Below are positions 35,451 to 44,049 of a DNA stretch of 64,000 nucleotides, piece after piece. The notes below the pieces were generated by a model, which was given only the letters and a program-made list of their open reading frames with translations, had not been told where the DNA came from and did not search any database. Source of the DNA: Planctomycetota bacterium (GTDB lineage Bacteria; Planctomycetota; B15-G4; SIAN01); assembly GCA_028289345.1 (NCBI GenBank), contig JANQQL010000033.1:744001-808000 (forward strand). The letters run 5' to 3'. A program made the translations under genes and the position numbers. How positions within the stretch are numbered: the stretch's first letter is position 1; the number at the start of each line of letters is the position of its first letter.

Positions 35451-36838
35451 TCGCCGGCGCTTTGCTTGAATGGGGATTCGCCGCTCTGATCTGCTTGGTT
35501 CAAGAGCCAGAGCCCACCGACTTGGATCGGGAAATTGCTCGGCTCCTCGAGCAACAGCGGGAGTTCGAGCAAGCCTCCCAGACGGAGTGGAGCGAACTTC
35601 GTCAACAACGCGAGGGGTTGGCTTCCCAGCTTCTCGACTCAGAATTGGCCCGAGAGACGATCCGTCGCGACCACGATGCATTGCGAACCGAACAGAGCAA
35701 CCAGGACCAAGAAGACCAGCTCCTCCAGTCTTCCGTGGAACGGTTGCATCGCGCCCTCGCATCGAGCGCGGACGAGGTGGGCTTCTGGCTGACCGAGTGG
35801 CCCGGCTGGGAAGAGCAATCCATCGATGTGCCAAGCACCGACTCGTCCGCCGAGTTCTTGGCAGCCACGTCATCGATTCAAGAGTACCTCGAGGTGCTGA
35901 ATCGCCTGCACCTGCAGGCCTGCTCGATCTCGGCCCAAGACACCGAGCTGTGGACCGCTCGCAACATTCGCGAGTCGGCGACGTTGTTGTCCGCTGGCCT
36001 GAACGCGTTTGCTTACGTGACCCGTGACGACGGCCGGGTTGGCATGGCGGTGAATGCTCCCGAGGACGCGCGAGGTTTTCGCTGGACCGAGGCTCTCTCC
36101 AAAGAGCATGCCGAGCTGGTCCGGCAAAGCGTGCGGAGCGTCCAATCCGGAGATCCGGGGCCCATCCCCATCCTCGCCGACGTGTCCGGCAGCCTGCGGA
36201 TCGCGAACTTGCCGCGAACCGAGTCCTGGCTGGACCGTTTGCAATCCGGAGGACCGGTGATGTTTCCCCTGGGCCTGGTCGCGTTGCTGGCCGCGGCAAT
36301 GATCGCCGAAAGGAGTTGGTTTCTGTATTTCCGCAACCGAGTGCCTCCGCGCCTTTTGGTCCGCGTGGTCGAGGCGTGTCGCCAACAGAATCAGGAAGAG
36401 GCCCTGGAGCTCTGCGAAGCGACTCGCGGCGTGGTCCCGCGCACTCTCGCGGCTTGTCTGCGCCGCCGACACCGAGGCCAAGCGGCCATGGAAGACAGTA
36501 TCCAAGAACAGTTGCTCCACGAGCTGCCACGCCTGCAACGCTTCTTAGGGGGAATCGCCACTCTCGCTGCGGTGGCGCCGCTGCTTGGCTTGCTGGGAAC
36601 GGTCACGGGGATCATCGACACGTTTGCGGTCCTGCGAATCGCGGGCAACGCCAACCCGTCGATGATGGCGGGAGGCATCTCGGAAGCTCTCGTCACCACC
36701 GCGACCGGGATGGGCATTGCCATTCCGACTCTCCTTCTCCACATCCTTCTGCGTGGCCGGGTCGACCGAACCATGGCCGAGGCAGAGAAACAGGCGGCAA
36801 GCTTGCTCAATGTGTTGAGCCATGAGGCGACCCCATGA
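35447..36838 (+). CDS. TtpC-like ExbB/TolQ family proton channel with periplasmic N-terminal domain
   Basis: A 463-residue protein. The first 270 residues, after an N-terminal hydrophobic segment, are a soluble helical coiled coil (LEQQREFEQASQTEWSELRQQREG) plus a globular region, expected in the periplasm. The C-terminal 200 residues form a MotA/TolQ/ExbB domain with membrane segments at about 272-290, 370-392 and 418-435 (LGGIATLAAVAPLLGLLGTVTGIIDTF; EALVTTATGMGIAIPTLLLH). This fusion of a periplasmic extension to an ExbB domain is the hallmark of TtpC in TonB2 systems. Both ends overlap neighbours as ATGA. Confidence 0.85.
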   Translation: MIAGALLEWGFAALICLVQEPEPTDLDREIARLLEQQREFEQASQTEWSELRQQREGLASQLLDSELARETIRRDHDALRTEQSNQDQEDQLLQSSVERLHRALASSADEVGFWLTEWPGWEEQSIDVPSTDSSAEFLAATSSIQEYLEVLNRLHLQACSISAQDTELWTARNIRESATLLSAGLNAFAYVTRDDGRVGMAVNAPEDARGFRWTEALSKEHAELVRQSVRSVQSGDPGPIPILADVSGSLRIANLPRTESWLDRLQSGGPVMFPLGLVALLAAAMIAERSWFLYFRNRVPPRLLVRVVEACRQQNQEEALELCEATRGVVPRTLAACLRRRHRGQAAMEDSIQEQLLHELPRLQRFLGGIATLAAVAPLLGLLGTVTGIIDTFAVLRIAGNANPSMMAGGISEALVTTATGMGIAIPTLLLHILLRGRVDRTMAEAEKQAASLLNVLSHEATP

Positions 36839-37434
36839 GTCTTCTCGATCAAGGAGGCTGGGTGTTGGTCGCCATCTTCAGCGTGTCCACGTTGGCGTGG
36901 ATCTTGATCCTGCTGCAGTGGATGCGACTGCGGGGAGAGACTCGTGGTGCCATCGCCGATGCCCGGGAGATCCTGAGACGTTTGGAGTCCGGGGGTCGAG
37001 AAGCAGCGATCCAACTGTGCCAAACAGGACCCCAGCTCTTGCGACGCCTGTTTCGCGCCGCACTCGAAATCGCCGAAGGAGATCGGGCCCGCTTTCGACG
37101 GCGCCTGCGTCCGGTGTGGCGCGCCGAAGTCAGCCGCCTGCGTCGCCACTTGGGAATGATTCACACCCTGGGGGTCACAGCGACGTTGCTGGGTTTGCTC
37201 GGAACCGTCCTGGGAATCGTCCGCACCTTTGCCGCGCTGACCGTCGACGGCTCCGCTCGCGTCGAAGAGCTCACCGGCAGTATCTCCCAAGCGTTGATCA
37301 CGACCCAGGCCGGCCTGATGGTGGCCGTGCCGATTCTTCTCATGCACCACTGGCTCCGATCTCGGATTCGCCGCGCATCGGACCGGATCGCCCTCTACTT
37401 GCTGCGCGTTGAACGCGTGCTGTTCGAGAGCTGA
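36835..37434 (+). CDS. exbB: ExbB family proton channel subunit
   Basis: A 199-residue ExbB without the N-terminal extension. Three hydrophobic segments are visible at about 10-30, 104-128 (HTLGVTATLLGLLGTVLGIVRTF) and 148-170 (ISQALITTQAGLMVAVPILLMH), the standard MotA/TolQ/ExbB layout. It forms the pentameric inner-membrane channel that drives TonB. It overlaps the TtpC-like gene by four bases and is six bases from exbD. Confidence 0.93.
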   Translation: MSLLDQGGWVLVAIFSVSTLAWILILLQWMRLRGETRGAIADAREILRRLESGGREAAIQLCQTGPQLLRRLFRAALEIAEGDRARFRRRLRPVWRAEVSRLRRHLGMIHTLGVTATLLGLLGTVLGIVRTFAALTVDGSARVEELTGSISQALITTQAGLMVAVPILLMHHWLRSRIRRASDRIALYLLRVERVLFES

Positions 37435-37440
37435 GTTCTC

Positions 37441-37863
37441 ATGTTTGCATCTGTTCGCCGCGACCGATCTTCCTCCGAGACGACGCCCGTCGATGTGGCG
37501 CCGCTGATCGACGTGGTGTTCATTCTGCTGATCTTCTTCCTGGTCACCGCCACCTTCCTGAACGAAACCGGAATCAAGGTCCAGCGACCGGAAGCGGCTC
37601 ACTCCATTTCCTTGCCACCTGCCGCGTTGCGGGTCAGCGTCACCGCCGAAGGATCTCTCTACGCAGAGGGAGGGCCGCTGGACTTCCATCAGCTCCCCGC
37701 CCTGGTTCGGGAGTTCCTGGCAGAGGATGCCAACGGCACGGTGGTCTTGATTCCCGAAGCGTCCCTCGACTCGGGCACCCTCGTTCGGGTCATGGATGCC
37801 GCTCGCTCGGGAGGCGCCGAGCAGCTCGCGGTGGCCACGGCACCTCCGGGGAAAGCTCCATGA
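37441..37863 (+). CDS. exbD: ExbD family proton channel subunit
   Basis: A 140-residue protein. A short cytoplasmic N-terminus leads to one membrane helix, VDVAPLIDVVFILLIFFLV (18-36), containing the essential Asp (Asp25) that carries protons. A periplasmic domain follows. It pairs with ExbB to energise TonB. It overlaps tonB by four bases. Confidence 0.94.
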   Translation: MFASVRRDRSSSETTPVDVAPLIDVVFILLIFFLVTATFLNETGIKVQRPEAAHSISLPPAALRVSVTAEGSLYAEGGPLDFHQLPALVREFLAEDANGTVVLIPEASLDSGTLVRVMDAARSGGAEQLAVATAPPGKAP

Positions 37864-38576
37864 CTCTCCTCGAACCGAGCCGTTTCTCTCACAAGGCGAT
37901 TCTCCTCGGCATCTTGATTGCCGTCGGGGTCAACGCCGTGTTGTTGGCAGGACTTTGGCAATGGAACCGGTCGGTGTCGACTCCTCCGGTGGCCCCCCGC
38001 TCCCATTTGCGCGTCGTCCAAGCCCTGGCTGAGCCTCCCCCTCGACAGGTTCCGCCGCCGCCTCAAAGTTCTCCGGCACCGATTTCGTTTTCGACTCCCT
38101 CCACCCCCGCTCCGACGACGGCTCCGCTGACTCCCACCGCGTTGCCGCTGAGTCCGCTCACCGTTTCCGTGTTGGCCGCGCCAGCGATCCCGGTGTCGGT
38201 GCCGGCGACCACCGCCACCCGGCAAGACTCCCTCCCGAGCGAGGACCTTCACGACATTCTTCCCGACCAACCCATGCAGGAGGACGTGGTGGATCAGCCA
38301 CCGCGGGAGATCCAATGCCCCGATCCCCGCTACCCCCGATTGGCCTTGCAGCGCGGCCTGGAAGGAGCGGTCAAGCTTCGGATGCTGGTCTCCGCCAATG
38401 GATGCGTCGAGCGTCATGAAGTGATTTCCGTGGAAGGGCACTCATCATTCCGCCGTGCCGTGGAAGAGACGCTCCCGACCTGGAAGTTGGAGCCAGCCTG
38501 TCACCGCGGCCGCCCGGTTGCCGTGTGGGTGAACAAGACCATTCACTTCGAGCTGCGCCAGGGAGGCCGGCGATGA
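37860..38576 (+). CDS. tonB: TonB energy transducer protein
   Basis: A 238-residue TonB. One N-terminal membrane segment (about 15-36) precedes a proline/threonine/serine-rich spacer of about 100 residues. The C-terminal TonB domain follows (CPDPRYPRLALQRGLEGAVKLRMLVSANGCV and FRRAVEETLPTWKLEPA), with the expected YP and W residues. It contacts the TonB box of the receptor encoded upstream. The stop overlaps the TPR gene as ATGA. Confidence 0.92.
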   Translation: MTLLEPSRFSHKAILLGILIAVGVNAVLLAGLWQWNRSVSTPPVAPRSHLRVVQALAEPPPRQVPPPPQSSPAPISFSTPSTPAPTTAPLTPTALPLSPLTVSVLAAPAIPVSVPATTATRQDSLPSEDLHDILPDQPMQEDVVDQPPREIQCPDPRYPRLALQRGLEGAVKLRMLVSANGCVERHEVISVEGHSSFRRAVEETLPTWKLEPACHRGRPVAVWVNKTIHFELRQGGRR

Positions 38577-39697
38577 ATCTCGTCGCCTGGTGCCTGTTCA
38601 GTCTTGCCGTGACGGGTGCCCGAGAAGACAGGGAGCGCTTGCAGGGAGCTCAACAAGCTCTCCAAGCCAACCAGTTCCAGCAGGCCGTCGAACTCTTGAA
38701 ACAAATCGATCCGGGTTCTGCCGAGGCAGGCAATGTCCATCGCCTTCTCGGCCACGCCTACGATGAACTCGGCCGCCCACGAGAAGCTCGGCAAGAGCTG
38801 GTCGAGGCTCTAGGATTCGGACTGTTCACGGTCGACGTACTGACCCGCCTCGCCTCCATTGACGAAAAACTCGACCACCAACGTTCGCTCTCCGTCGAAC
38901 TCTCGTGGCTGGCGCTTCTTGACCCGAGCCAGCCCGACTACCCACTCCTGCACGCGCAACGCCTGCTGGATTCCGGTTTCGCGAACGAGGCCCTGGCCGT
39001 CCTTCGCGGAGTCGCCAGAGATCATCCGGATCGCCCCGAAGTCTGGCTCTTGCTGGGCAACGCGCTTCTCGACCAACAACGGTTCCGAGAGGCCTCCACG
39101 GCATTGCAGAAGGCCTACTGGAGCGGATCGCAGTCTCCCCACGAAGCGCGCGTTCTGGGTGAGATCGCCCAACGAGAACAACACTGGCAGGAAGCCTTGA
39201 GCTGGTACGACCGTGCCCAAGCCGGCGGCGTCTGGAATGACACCTTGGAACTTCGCCGCGGGGAGGCCCTCCTTGCCTGGGGCGATCCTGCGGCTCTGTC
39301 GATCTGGCTGAACCAGCCGCTGCCTGACAGCGTCGCGAATCTCGCTCCATGGCACGAGGTGCGAGGCCACGGGTTTCAGCAACTCGAACAGTCGGATCGA
39401 GCCATGGAGGAGTGGCGCAAGGCGATTGCCAAGGACCCATCCAAACGCGAACTCCGTCGTTTCATCGCCGCCACGTTGCGCGACGCGGGAAACTGGGAAG
39501 CGGCCGCCGGACACTTCTCGGTGTTGGCCGATGTCGAAGAGCCGCTGCCGGAGGATCTCCGGTCGTTGGTCGTTTGTTTCCTGGAAACCGGAAACTCGGA
39601 ACAGGCCAAACTGTCGCTGCACCGCTACCTCGAGATGCACGGCTTGGATGACCCCTGCCGGGAACTCATTCGACGTCTGTCCGTCGCAGAATCCTGA
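38573..39697 (+). CDS. TPR-repeat protein of the TonB2-type locus
   Basis: A 374-residue exported protein (signal-like start MNLVAWCLFSLAVTGA). It is built of about nine TPR units, e.g. AQQALQANQFQQAVELLKQI and LARDAGNWEAAAGHFSVLAD-like repeats. TonB2 loci of marine bacteria end with a periplasmic TPR protein of this type, which is needed for receptor coupling. It is the last gene of the operon starting at the TonB receptor; a 338-base gap follows. Confidence 0.85.
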   Translation: MNLVAWCLFSLAVTGAREDRERLQGAQQALQANQFQQAVELLKQIDPGSAEAGNVHRLLGHAYDELGRPREARQELVEALGFGLFTVDVLTRLASIDEKLDHQRSLSVELSWLALLDPSQPDYPLLHAQRLLDSGFANEALAVLRGVARDHPDRPEVWLLLGNALLDQQRFREASTALQKAYWSGSQSPHEARVLGEIAQREQHWQEALSWYDRAQAGGVWNDTLELRRGEALLAWGDPAALSIWLNQPLPDSVANLAPWHEVRGHGFQQLEQSDRAMEEWRKAIAKDPSKRELRRFIAATLRDAGNWEAAAGHFSVLADVEEPLPEDLRSLVVCFLETGNSEQAKLSLHRYLEMHGLDDPCRELIRRLSVAES

Positions 39698-39924
39698 AAG
39701 ATCCTTGGATCATGCTCGGGCCCATCCCCATGATTTCGGGAGGCTTGTCGCGGATGGGAGGAGTGCTCTCGGACTCCGTCATGAGCACCCGCAGCCGTCC
39801 CAGACAGACTTTCGCTCGTTCTCGCGAGGGCCTTCATGAACAATGCGAGTTCGCAGGCCGTGGCAAAAGCAATTCGCATGCGGCCCGACTCCTCGGCCGG
39901 AACGAAAATCTGTCGATCGGCCAT
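39667..39924 (-). pseudogene. Possible small minus-strand gene split by a frameshift (tentative)
   Basis: From the ATG at 39924 (AAAAGG upstream) one frame reads MADRQIFVPAEESGRMRIAF, then ATACELALFMKALA. From there a +1 shift near 39806 joins a frame reading RERAKVCLGRLRVLMTESES, then TPPIRDKPPEIMGMGPSMIQ, ending with TGA at 39667. Codon third positions look GC-rich in both parts. If the frames belong together the product would be about 85 residues, antisense to the last 30 bases of the TPR gene. I do not recognise the family, and the unshifted frame stays open, so this could be chance. Confidence 0.25.
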
Positions 39925-40035
39925 CCGAGGCCTTTTTCCACGGACTGCTAGAATGTGCGCTGAGCCGATGCCGCCTTCGACCGTCATTGGACCTCGCGGG
40001 ACGGTTTTCAGATCCGTCACCCCCAGGAGAATTCG
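39698..40035. other. 338-base intergenic region after the TonB operon
   Basis: The only structured items I see are the tentative minus-strand small gene above, a CTGCTAG element copy at 39945-39951, and the ribosome binding site AGGAG six bases before the gene at 40036. An extended -10-like TGCTAGAAT overlaps the element, which may serve as a promoter for the small protein downstream. No strong terminator was found. Confidence 0.4.
39918..39951 (-). repeat. Dispersed CTAGCAG element, intergenic copy
   Basis: Minus-strand CTAGCAGTCCGTGGAAAAAG starts at 39951. It shares CTAGCAGnCCG and the A-run with the copy at 63783. Here it is not at a recognised stop codon. A hairpin GGCC/GGCC-type inverted segment (GGCCTCGGATGGCC) follows. 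Confidence 0.5.
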
Positions 40036-40290
40036 ATGCCCGAATACAGCAAGTACCAACAGGGGATCATTCGTCGCTTCTACGAGAACCGCGACACCCT
40101 GGCGTTGCAGAAGCTGGGAGAGACCGTCTCCAATCTGTACTTGGAAGAGTCCGAAGCCAAGCTCAAGCGTGCCTGGAAGTCGGTCCACACTCAGCTTCTT
40201 CACGCCGGAGTCCACGAACACCACGCCAAACAGCTGGTGGACAATCGCGACCTCGACGGCCTCGCAAAGATTGTCAATGAGCTGAGCTAG
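40036..40290 (+). CDS. Small conserved protein of unknown function
   Basis: An 84-residue, mostly helical protein beginning MPEYSKYQQGIIRRFYENRD and containing LALQKLGETVSNLYLEESEAKLKRAWKSV. I recall similar short proteins as hypotheticals in marine bacteria but cannot name a family. The start is secure: AGGAG, six bases, ATG. It is a single gene with a 12-base gap to the convergent bshA stop. No function is proposed. Confidence 0.8.
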   Translation: MPEYSKYQQGIIRRFYENRDTLALQKLGETVSNLYLEESEAKLKRAWKSVHTQLLHAGVHEHHAKQLVDNRDLDGLAKIVNELS

Positions 40291-40302
40291 CGAACGTCGG
40301 AG

Positions 40303-41439
40303 TTAGCCCGAATCGGACTCCAGCACGCGCCGGTAGAACGCTTCGTAGCGCGGCAGAATGCTGTCGAGAGAGAATTCCCGTTCGACCCTTCGCCGGGCTT
40401 CCCGGCCCATTTTCGCAAGCTGATCGGGACTTTCGAGCAGCCGGAGGATGACCTTCACCAGGCAGTCAGCTTCGTGAATGTCACAAAGCTCTCCGGTTTC
40501 CCCGTCCGCCACGACTTCTGGGAGGCCCCCGGCTCGCGTGGCCACCACCGGCACCCCACAAGCCATGGCTTCCAGCGCCGCGAGTCCGAACGACTCGTAT
40601 TCCGAAGGCAGCACAAACAGATCGGCGCACGGCAGGATCTTTTCCACCGCGTCTTGAGAGCCAAGAAAGTGAACCCGGTCTGCCACTCCTCGCTCTGCGG
40701 CCAGCGCCTGAGCCGCGGGACGATCGGGGCCGTCTCCGACCAGCACCAGACGGCTGGGTAACTCGGCGGCGACCTGAGCAAACGCCTCCACGAGCACCGG
40801 CACCCGCTTCACCGGACGAAAATTCGAGACGTGCATGAGGATTCGCTCTTCCCCGTGGCGCAGGGACTGAGCTTCCGGACACGGGGTCACCTGGAACCGC
40901 TCCAGGTCAATGAAGTTGGGAATCACTTCGATGGAACGAGTGGTGCCAAAGGTCTGCGTGGTGGCGTCCTTCAAGTACGTGGACACGGCTGTCACGCCAT
41001 CCGCATGATCGATGCCGTAACACGTGACCCGCCGGTACGCCGGATCATTGCCGACAATGGTGATGTCCGTCCCGTGCAGAGTGAGTACGGTCCGCGGAGC
41101 CGCTTCCCCCATCATGTCTCGCGCCAACGCAGCACTCACGCTGTGGGGAATGGCGTAGTGGACGTGCACCAAGTCCAAGTCGTGCTGCTCTGCCACCTCC
41201 ACCAATTGAGTGGCCAGGGCCAACGCGTAGGGCGGATACTTGAACAGGGGGTACTCCATGACCCCGACTTGGTGGTAGTAGACGTTGCCGTGATAGCCCG
41301 TCAAGCGAATCGGATTCTCATAGGACAAGAAGTGGACCTCGTGACCCTGATTCGCCAGGGCGATTCCCAGGTCCGTGGCCACTACCCCACTGCCCCCGTA
41401 GGTTGGATAGCAGGCGATCCCAATGCGCAGGTGATTCAT
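40303..41439 (-). CDS. bshA: N-acetyl-alpha-D-glucosaminyl L-malate synthase
   Basis: First enzyme of bacillithiol synthesis: transfers GlcNAc from UDP-GlcNAc to L-malate. The 378-residue GT4/GT-B glycosyltransferase shows the BshA-specific start [21 protein letters not shown] and [19 protein letters not shown]. The C-terminal [29 protein letters not shown] holds the nucleotide-sugar EX7E site. It overlaps bshB1 as ATGA. UDP-GlcNAc for this step could come from the UAP1-like enzyme at 2244. Confidence 0.94.
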   Translation of the reverse strand: MNHLRIGIACYPTYGGSGVVATDLGIALANQGHEVHFLSYENPIRLTGYHGNVYYHQVGVMEYPLFKYPPYALALATQLVEVAEQHDLDLVHVHYAIPHSVSAALARDMMGEAAPRTVLTLHGTDITIVGNDPAYRRVTCYGIDHADGVTAVSTYLKDATTQTFGTTRSIEVIPNFIDLERFQVTPCPEAQSLRHGEERILMHVSNFRPVKRVPVLVEAFAQVAAELPSRLVLVGDGPDRPAAQALAAERGVADRVHFLGSQDAVEKILPCADLFVLPSEYESFGLAALEAMACGVPVVATRAGGLPEVVADGETGELCDIHEADCLVKVILRLLESPDQLAKMGREARRRVEREFSLDSILPRYEAFYRRVLESDSG

Positions 41440-42179
41440 GAGTTGCGGTACTTCCCGAACCCGGTGAATGCGTCAAATGGGTTGGCCATCGGCAGCGGGC
41501 CGTCGACGAAGTAGGCCTCTCCGTGGGGCACACCCACGAAATGTCCGAAGTAGCGACTGCGTCCTTCCCACCAGTCCCAGAAGCCCTCCCCGGAAATGAA
41601 CGTTGAACGCTCCGTCGATTCGGCATTGAAGAACTGCGACGCGTAACAGGCGGCCGCCACCTTCTTCTGCTCGAAATGGGCGGAGATGTCCACGATCAGC
41701 TTTGGCTCGATGGCGGTGTGGGACATGTAGTACAAGACCCCTTCGGGACGCCAAGGCTCGTCCCCCGGATTCCAGTGGACCAACCCGGCCAGAAAGGCCA
41801 CTTGACGGACCAACTGTCCCGCCGCCTCATGATCCGGATGAAGGTCTCGATAGTACGGCGCCAACACCACCCGTGGACGCCAGCGTCGAAAGACTCGGGC
41901 CAGCGCTTTCTTGTTCGGCTCGTTCACGCAAAGTCGACCATCTCCAAGGTCCAACTGCTCGACCGCGTCGACGTCCAGGGCTTCGGCCGCCGCTCGGGCC
42001 TCTGCAGCGCGGATCTCCGCGGTTCCCCGAGTGCCGAGTTCTCCTTGAGTGCAGTGGCAGATTCCGGTTCGCAGGCCTCGAGACTTGGCCAGGAGCAAGG
42101 TCCCCCCCACGGTCAGTTCCACGTCATCGGGATGGGCGCCGACCGCTAGCACATCGAGGGAATCGCTGGTTCGACTCAT
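41436..42179 (-). CDS. bshB1: Bacillithiol biosynthesis deacetylase (BshB1-type)
   Basis: A PIG-L/LmbE family zinc deacetylase that removes acetate from GlcNAc-malate. The 247 residues include the metal motif AHPDDVE (His16, Asp18, Asp19), GELGTRGT (46-53) and LHPDHE (His114, His117), all typical of BshB1. It lies between a methyltransferase and bshA, overlapping both by four bases, so the three are one coupled operon. BshC, which adds cysteine, is not in the window and must be elsewhere. Confidence 0.92.
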   Translation of the reverse strand: MSRTSDSLDVLAVGAHPDDVELTVGGTLLLAKSRGLRTGICHCTQGELGTRGTAEIRAAEARAAAEALDVDAVEQLDLGDGRLCVNEPNKKALARVFRRWRPRVVLAPYYRDLHPDHEAAGQLVRQVAFLAGLVHWNPGDEPWRPEGVLYYMSHTAIEPKLIVDISAHFEQKKVAAACYASQFFNAESTERSTFISGEGFWDWWEGRSRYFGHFVGVPHGEAYFVDGPLPMANPFDAFTGFGKYRNS

Positions 42180-42907
42180 GTTTCGGGTTTCTCCGCCAGC
42201 AACACTAGCCGCGTCGAGTCCGCCTCCAGGGGATCTCCGCGGAGGCTTCCAAACTGCGTGACCAGGCGCAACCCCGCGCGATCGAACATCTCCCGGAAAC
42301 TGCTCAGCCCGTAGAGTCGCACGGATTCCACATACGAGTGGGTGCGGCCATCTGTCTCAAGGATTTCGACTCGCTTTTCGACCCGCTGACCATCCGCGGA
42401 CACGGAGCGATGCTGGCGAAACACCCGTCCCTCGTGGACCCGCTCATCCTCGGGAACCAGGGTGGCACGCACGTGATCCGCGTTCAGAAAGTCCACCAGG
42501 ACAGCCCCTCCCGGACGCAAGACTCGAGCGATCTCTTGGCACACTCGCTCGTCCTCGGATTGCTCTTTGAAGTAACCGAACGAAGTGAAGAACGAGGTGA
42601 CCGCAAGGAACGAGGCACTGCGAAACGGGAGTTGACGCATGTCCGCTCCCACCACTCTTCCGCCGAGGCCCCGGTCATGAGCTTCCCGGAGCAGGTCCGT
42701 GGATAGATCGAGGCCGACCGAACCCGGTGCGCTTTCGAGGATTTTCGACAAATGCCGGCCATTGCCGCAGGCCAGGTCCAACCAGCGCCCTCCCCCGGGA
42801 AGAACCCCTTGCGCCCAGCCCACTTCCGCTGCGGCGGCCTCGACCGACCGGTGCCGGTAGAGGGAGGAATAGTCGCGACGAAAGGCCGCGCGGTACCACG
42901 GCTCCAT
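42176..42907 (-). CDS. Class I SAM-dependent methyltransferase in the bacillithiol operon
   Basis: A 243-residue methyltransferase. The start MEPWYRAAFRRDYSSLYRHR is followed by motif I (WLDLACGNGRHL, 42-53), an acidic SAM ribose residue in GLDLS, motif II-like LPFRSASF and motif III RPGGAVLVDFLN. The ATG at 42907 has AGGAGGG eight bases upstream. It is the first gene of the bsh operon, coupled (ATGA) to bshB1. Chlorobi make N-methyl-bacillithiol with a SAM-dependent methyltransferase (NmbA), so this gene is a good candidate for the same reaction. The WYxxxF-DY-YxHR start resembles that broad group as I remember it. Function is inferred from context. Confidence 0.85.
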   Translation of the reverse strand: MEPWYRAAFRRDYSSLYRHRSVEAAAAEVGWAQGVLPGGGRWLDLACGNGRHLSKILESAPGSVGLDLSTDLLREAHDRGLGGRVVGADMRQLPFRSASFLAVTSFFTSFGYFKEQSEDERVCQEIARVLRPGGAVLVDFLNADHVRATLVPEDERVHEGRVFRQHRSVSADGQRVEKRVEILETDGRTHSYVESVRLYGLSSFREMFDRAGLRLVTQFGSLRGDPLEADSTRLVLLAEKPET

Positions 42908-43033
42908 GGGGAGGCCCTCCTGTTCTTTCCCCCAGGATCGGCGGTGAGACAGTCAAGTCAAGGTGCGAGGGCTGGTTTCCCCTTCAGGAGCGTCCCTCCG
43001 AGCGTCGATGGCATTCCCGGGTGCATCCCACCG

Positions 43034-43050
43034 CGGGAGCGCCGCTCCCG
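43034..43050 (+). promoter_or_regulatory. Hairpin in the 5' region of the PATAN-domain gene
   Basis: CGGGAGC (43034-43040) and GCTCCCG (43044-43050) form a perfect 7-bp stem with a three-base loop. It ends five bases before the GGAGG ribosome binding site (43056-43060). It could influence translation or be an upstream terminator without a U-run. Confidence 0.35.
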
Positions 43051-43069
43051 GAAGCGGAGGTGTTTCGCA

Positions 43070-43903
43070 ATGTCACTCAAGAACCGAGCTCGGCTCGCAT
43101 TCATCGAGAGCGTCGGGGCCTTGCTCCGATCTGCCGAGCGATTGCCGGAAAACCCGGAAAAAAAGTCCGAGTTCGAATCGGATCTGCGCAAGGCCCAACG
43201 TCACCTACAACTCGCCACTCAGGCAGTGGAGCGCTTGCTCTACCAGCCCGAAGAGACCGAGAAGAAGGAGATGGAGGATACGGTGTCCCGCATCGTCGGA
43301 CACCAAATGGACGGGTTGAACCGGCAGAACACCGGAAAAGCCGTCGCCGCCAAACCCAGCGCCAAATCCACCTCCCCCACCGCCGGAGGACTGCAAGGCG
43401 ACACCCAGACCATCTCCTTGGCGGAACTGATCAACTGGCTTGGATTGCAGGAAAAGGACGGAGTCCTGCACATTCAGACCAGCAATGAGACGGTCACCAT
43501 GTATTTCGAGATGGGCAACTTGATTCATGCCCTGTCCAGCAACAGTCCTCCCAAAGCACGTCTGGGGGAGCTCCTGGTCGAAATGGGAGTGATCGAAAAG
43601 AAACAGTTGGACGACTTCTTTCAGCGCTACTCGTCGTCGCGGGAACGATTGGGCGCCGCGTTGGAGCGCGAGGAGCTCGTCAACAAAGACGACTTGCGCA
43701 TCGCCCTCGAGAAACAGGTGCAAGCGCTGTTCAATCGACTGTTCCAAGCCGAGAAAGCCAGCTTCACCTTTCAAGAGGGCCTGCCACCGGACGCCGATCG
43801 ACGCATCCGGTTGAACGTCACTCACTTGGTCCTCGAAAGCGCTCGCATGCACGACGAGGCCCACGCGACCGAGGACGATCGCGAGGACAGCTCGGGCCTC
43901 TGA
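43070..43903 (+). CDS. PATAN/DUF4388 domain-containing protein
   Basis: A 277-residue cytoplasmic protein. The start at 43070 has GGAGG nine bases upstream; longer in-frame starts are rejected. The first 120 residues are helical and charged. A PATAN/DUF4388-type domain follows (about 105-180), with ISLAELINWLGLQEKDGVLHIQTS and MYFEMGNLIHALSS. Then comes a helical GSPII_E-N-like part (ARLGELLVEMGVIEKKQL, SRERLGAALEREELVNKDDLRIALEKQ), and a tail with FNRLFQAEKASFTFQEG. DUF4388 domains are often found near signalling and motility regulators, commonly as binding or scaffold modules; the partner is unknown. Divergent from the bsh operon. Confidence 0.75.
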   Translation: MSLKNRARLAFIESVGALLRSAERLPENPEKKSEFESDLRKAQRHLQLATQAVERLLYQPEETEKKEMEDTVSRIVGHQMDGLNRQNTGKAVAAKPSAKSTSPTAGGLQGDTQTISLAELINWLGLQEKDGVLHIQTSNETVTMYFEMGNLIHALSSNSPPKARLGELLVEMGVIEKKQLDDFFQRYSSSRERLGAALEREELVNKDDLRIALEKQVQALFNRLFQAEKASFTFQEGLPPDADRRIRLNVTHLVLESARMHDEAHATEDDREDSSGL

Positions 43904-44049
43904 TCACCGAGCTGAGGCAGTTCGACGCCCGGTCAGGTGATGGGCAGCTTTGCTTCAAGCATCGGCCCATTTGCATGGCCACCTGGCACCGGGCGAGGGG
44001 CACACCCCTCGAACCGATTCCGCAACGTCTGCTCCCCGGGGAACCGAGT

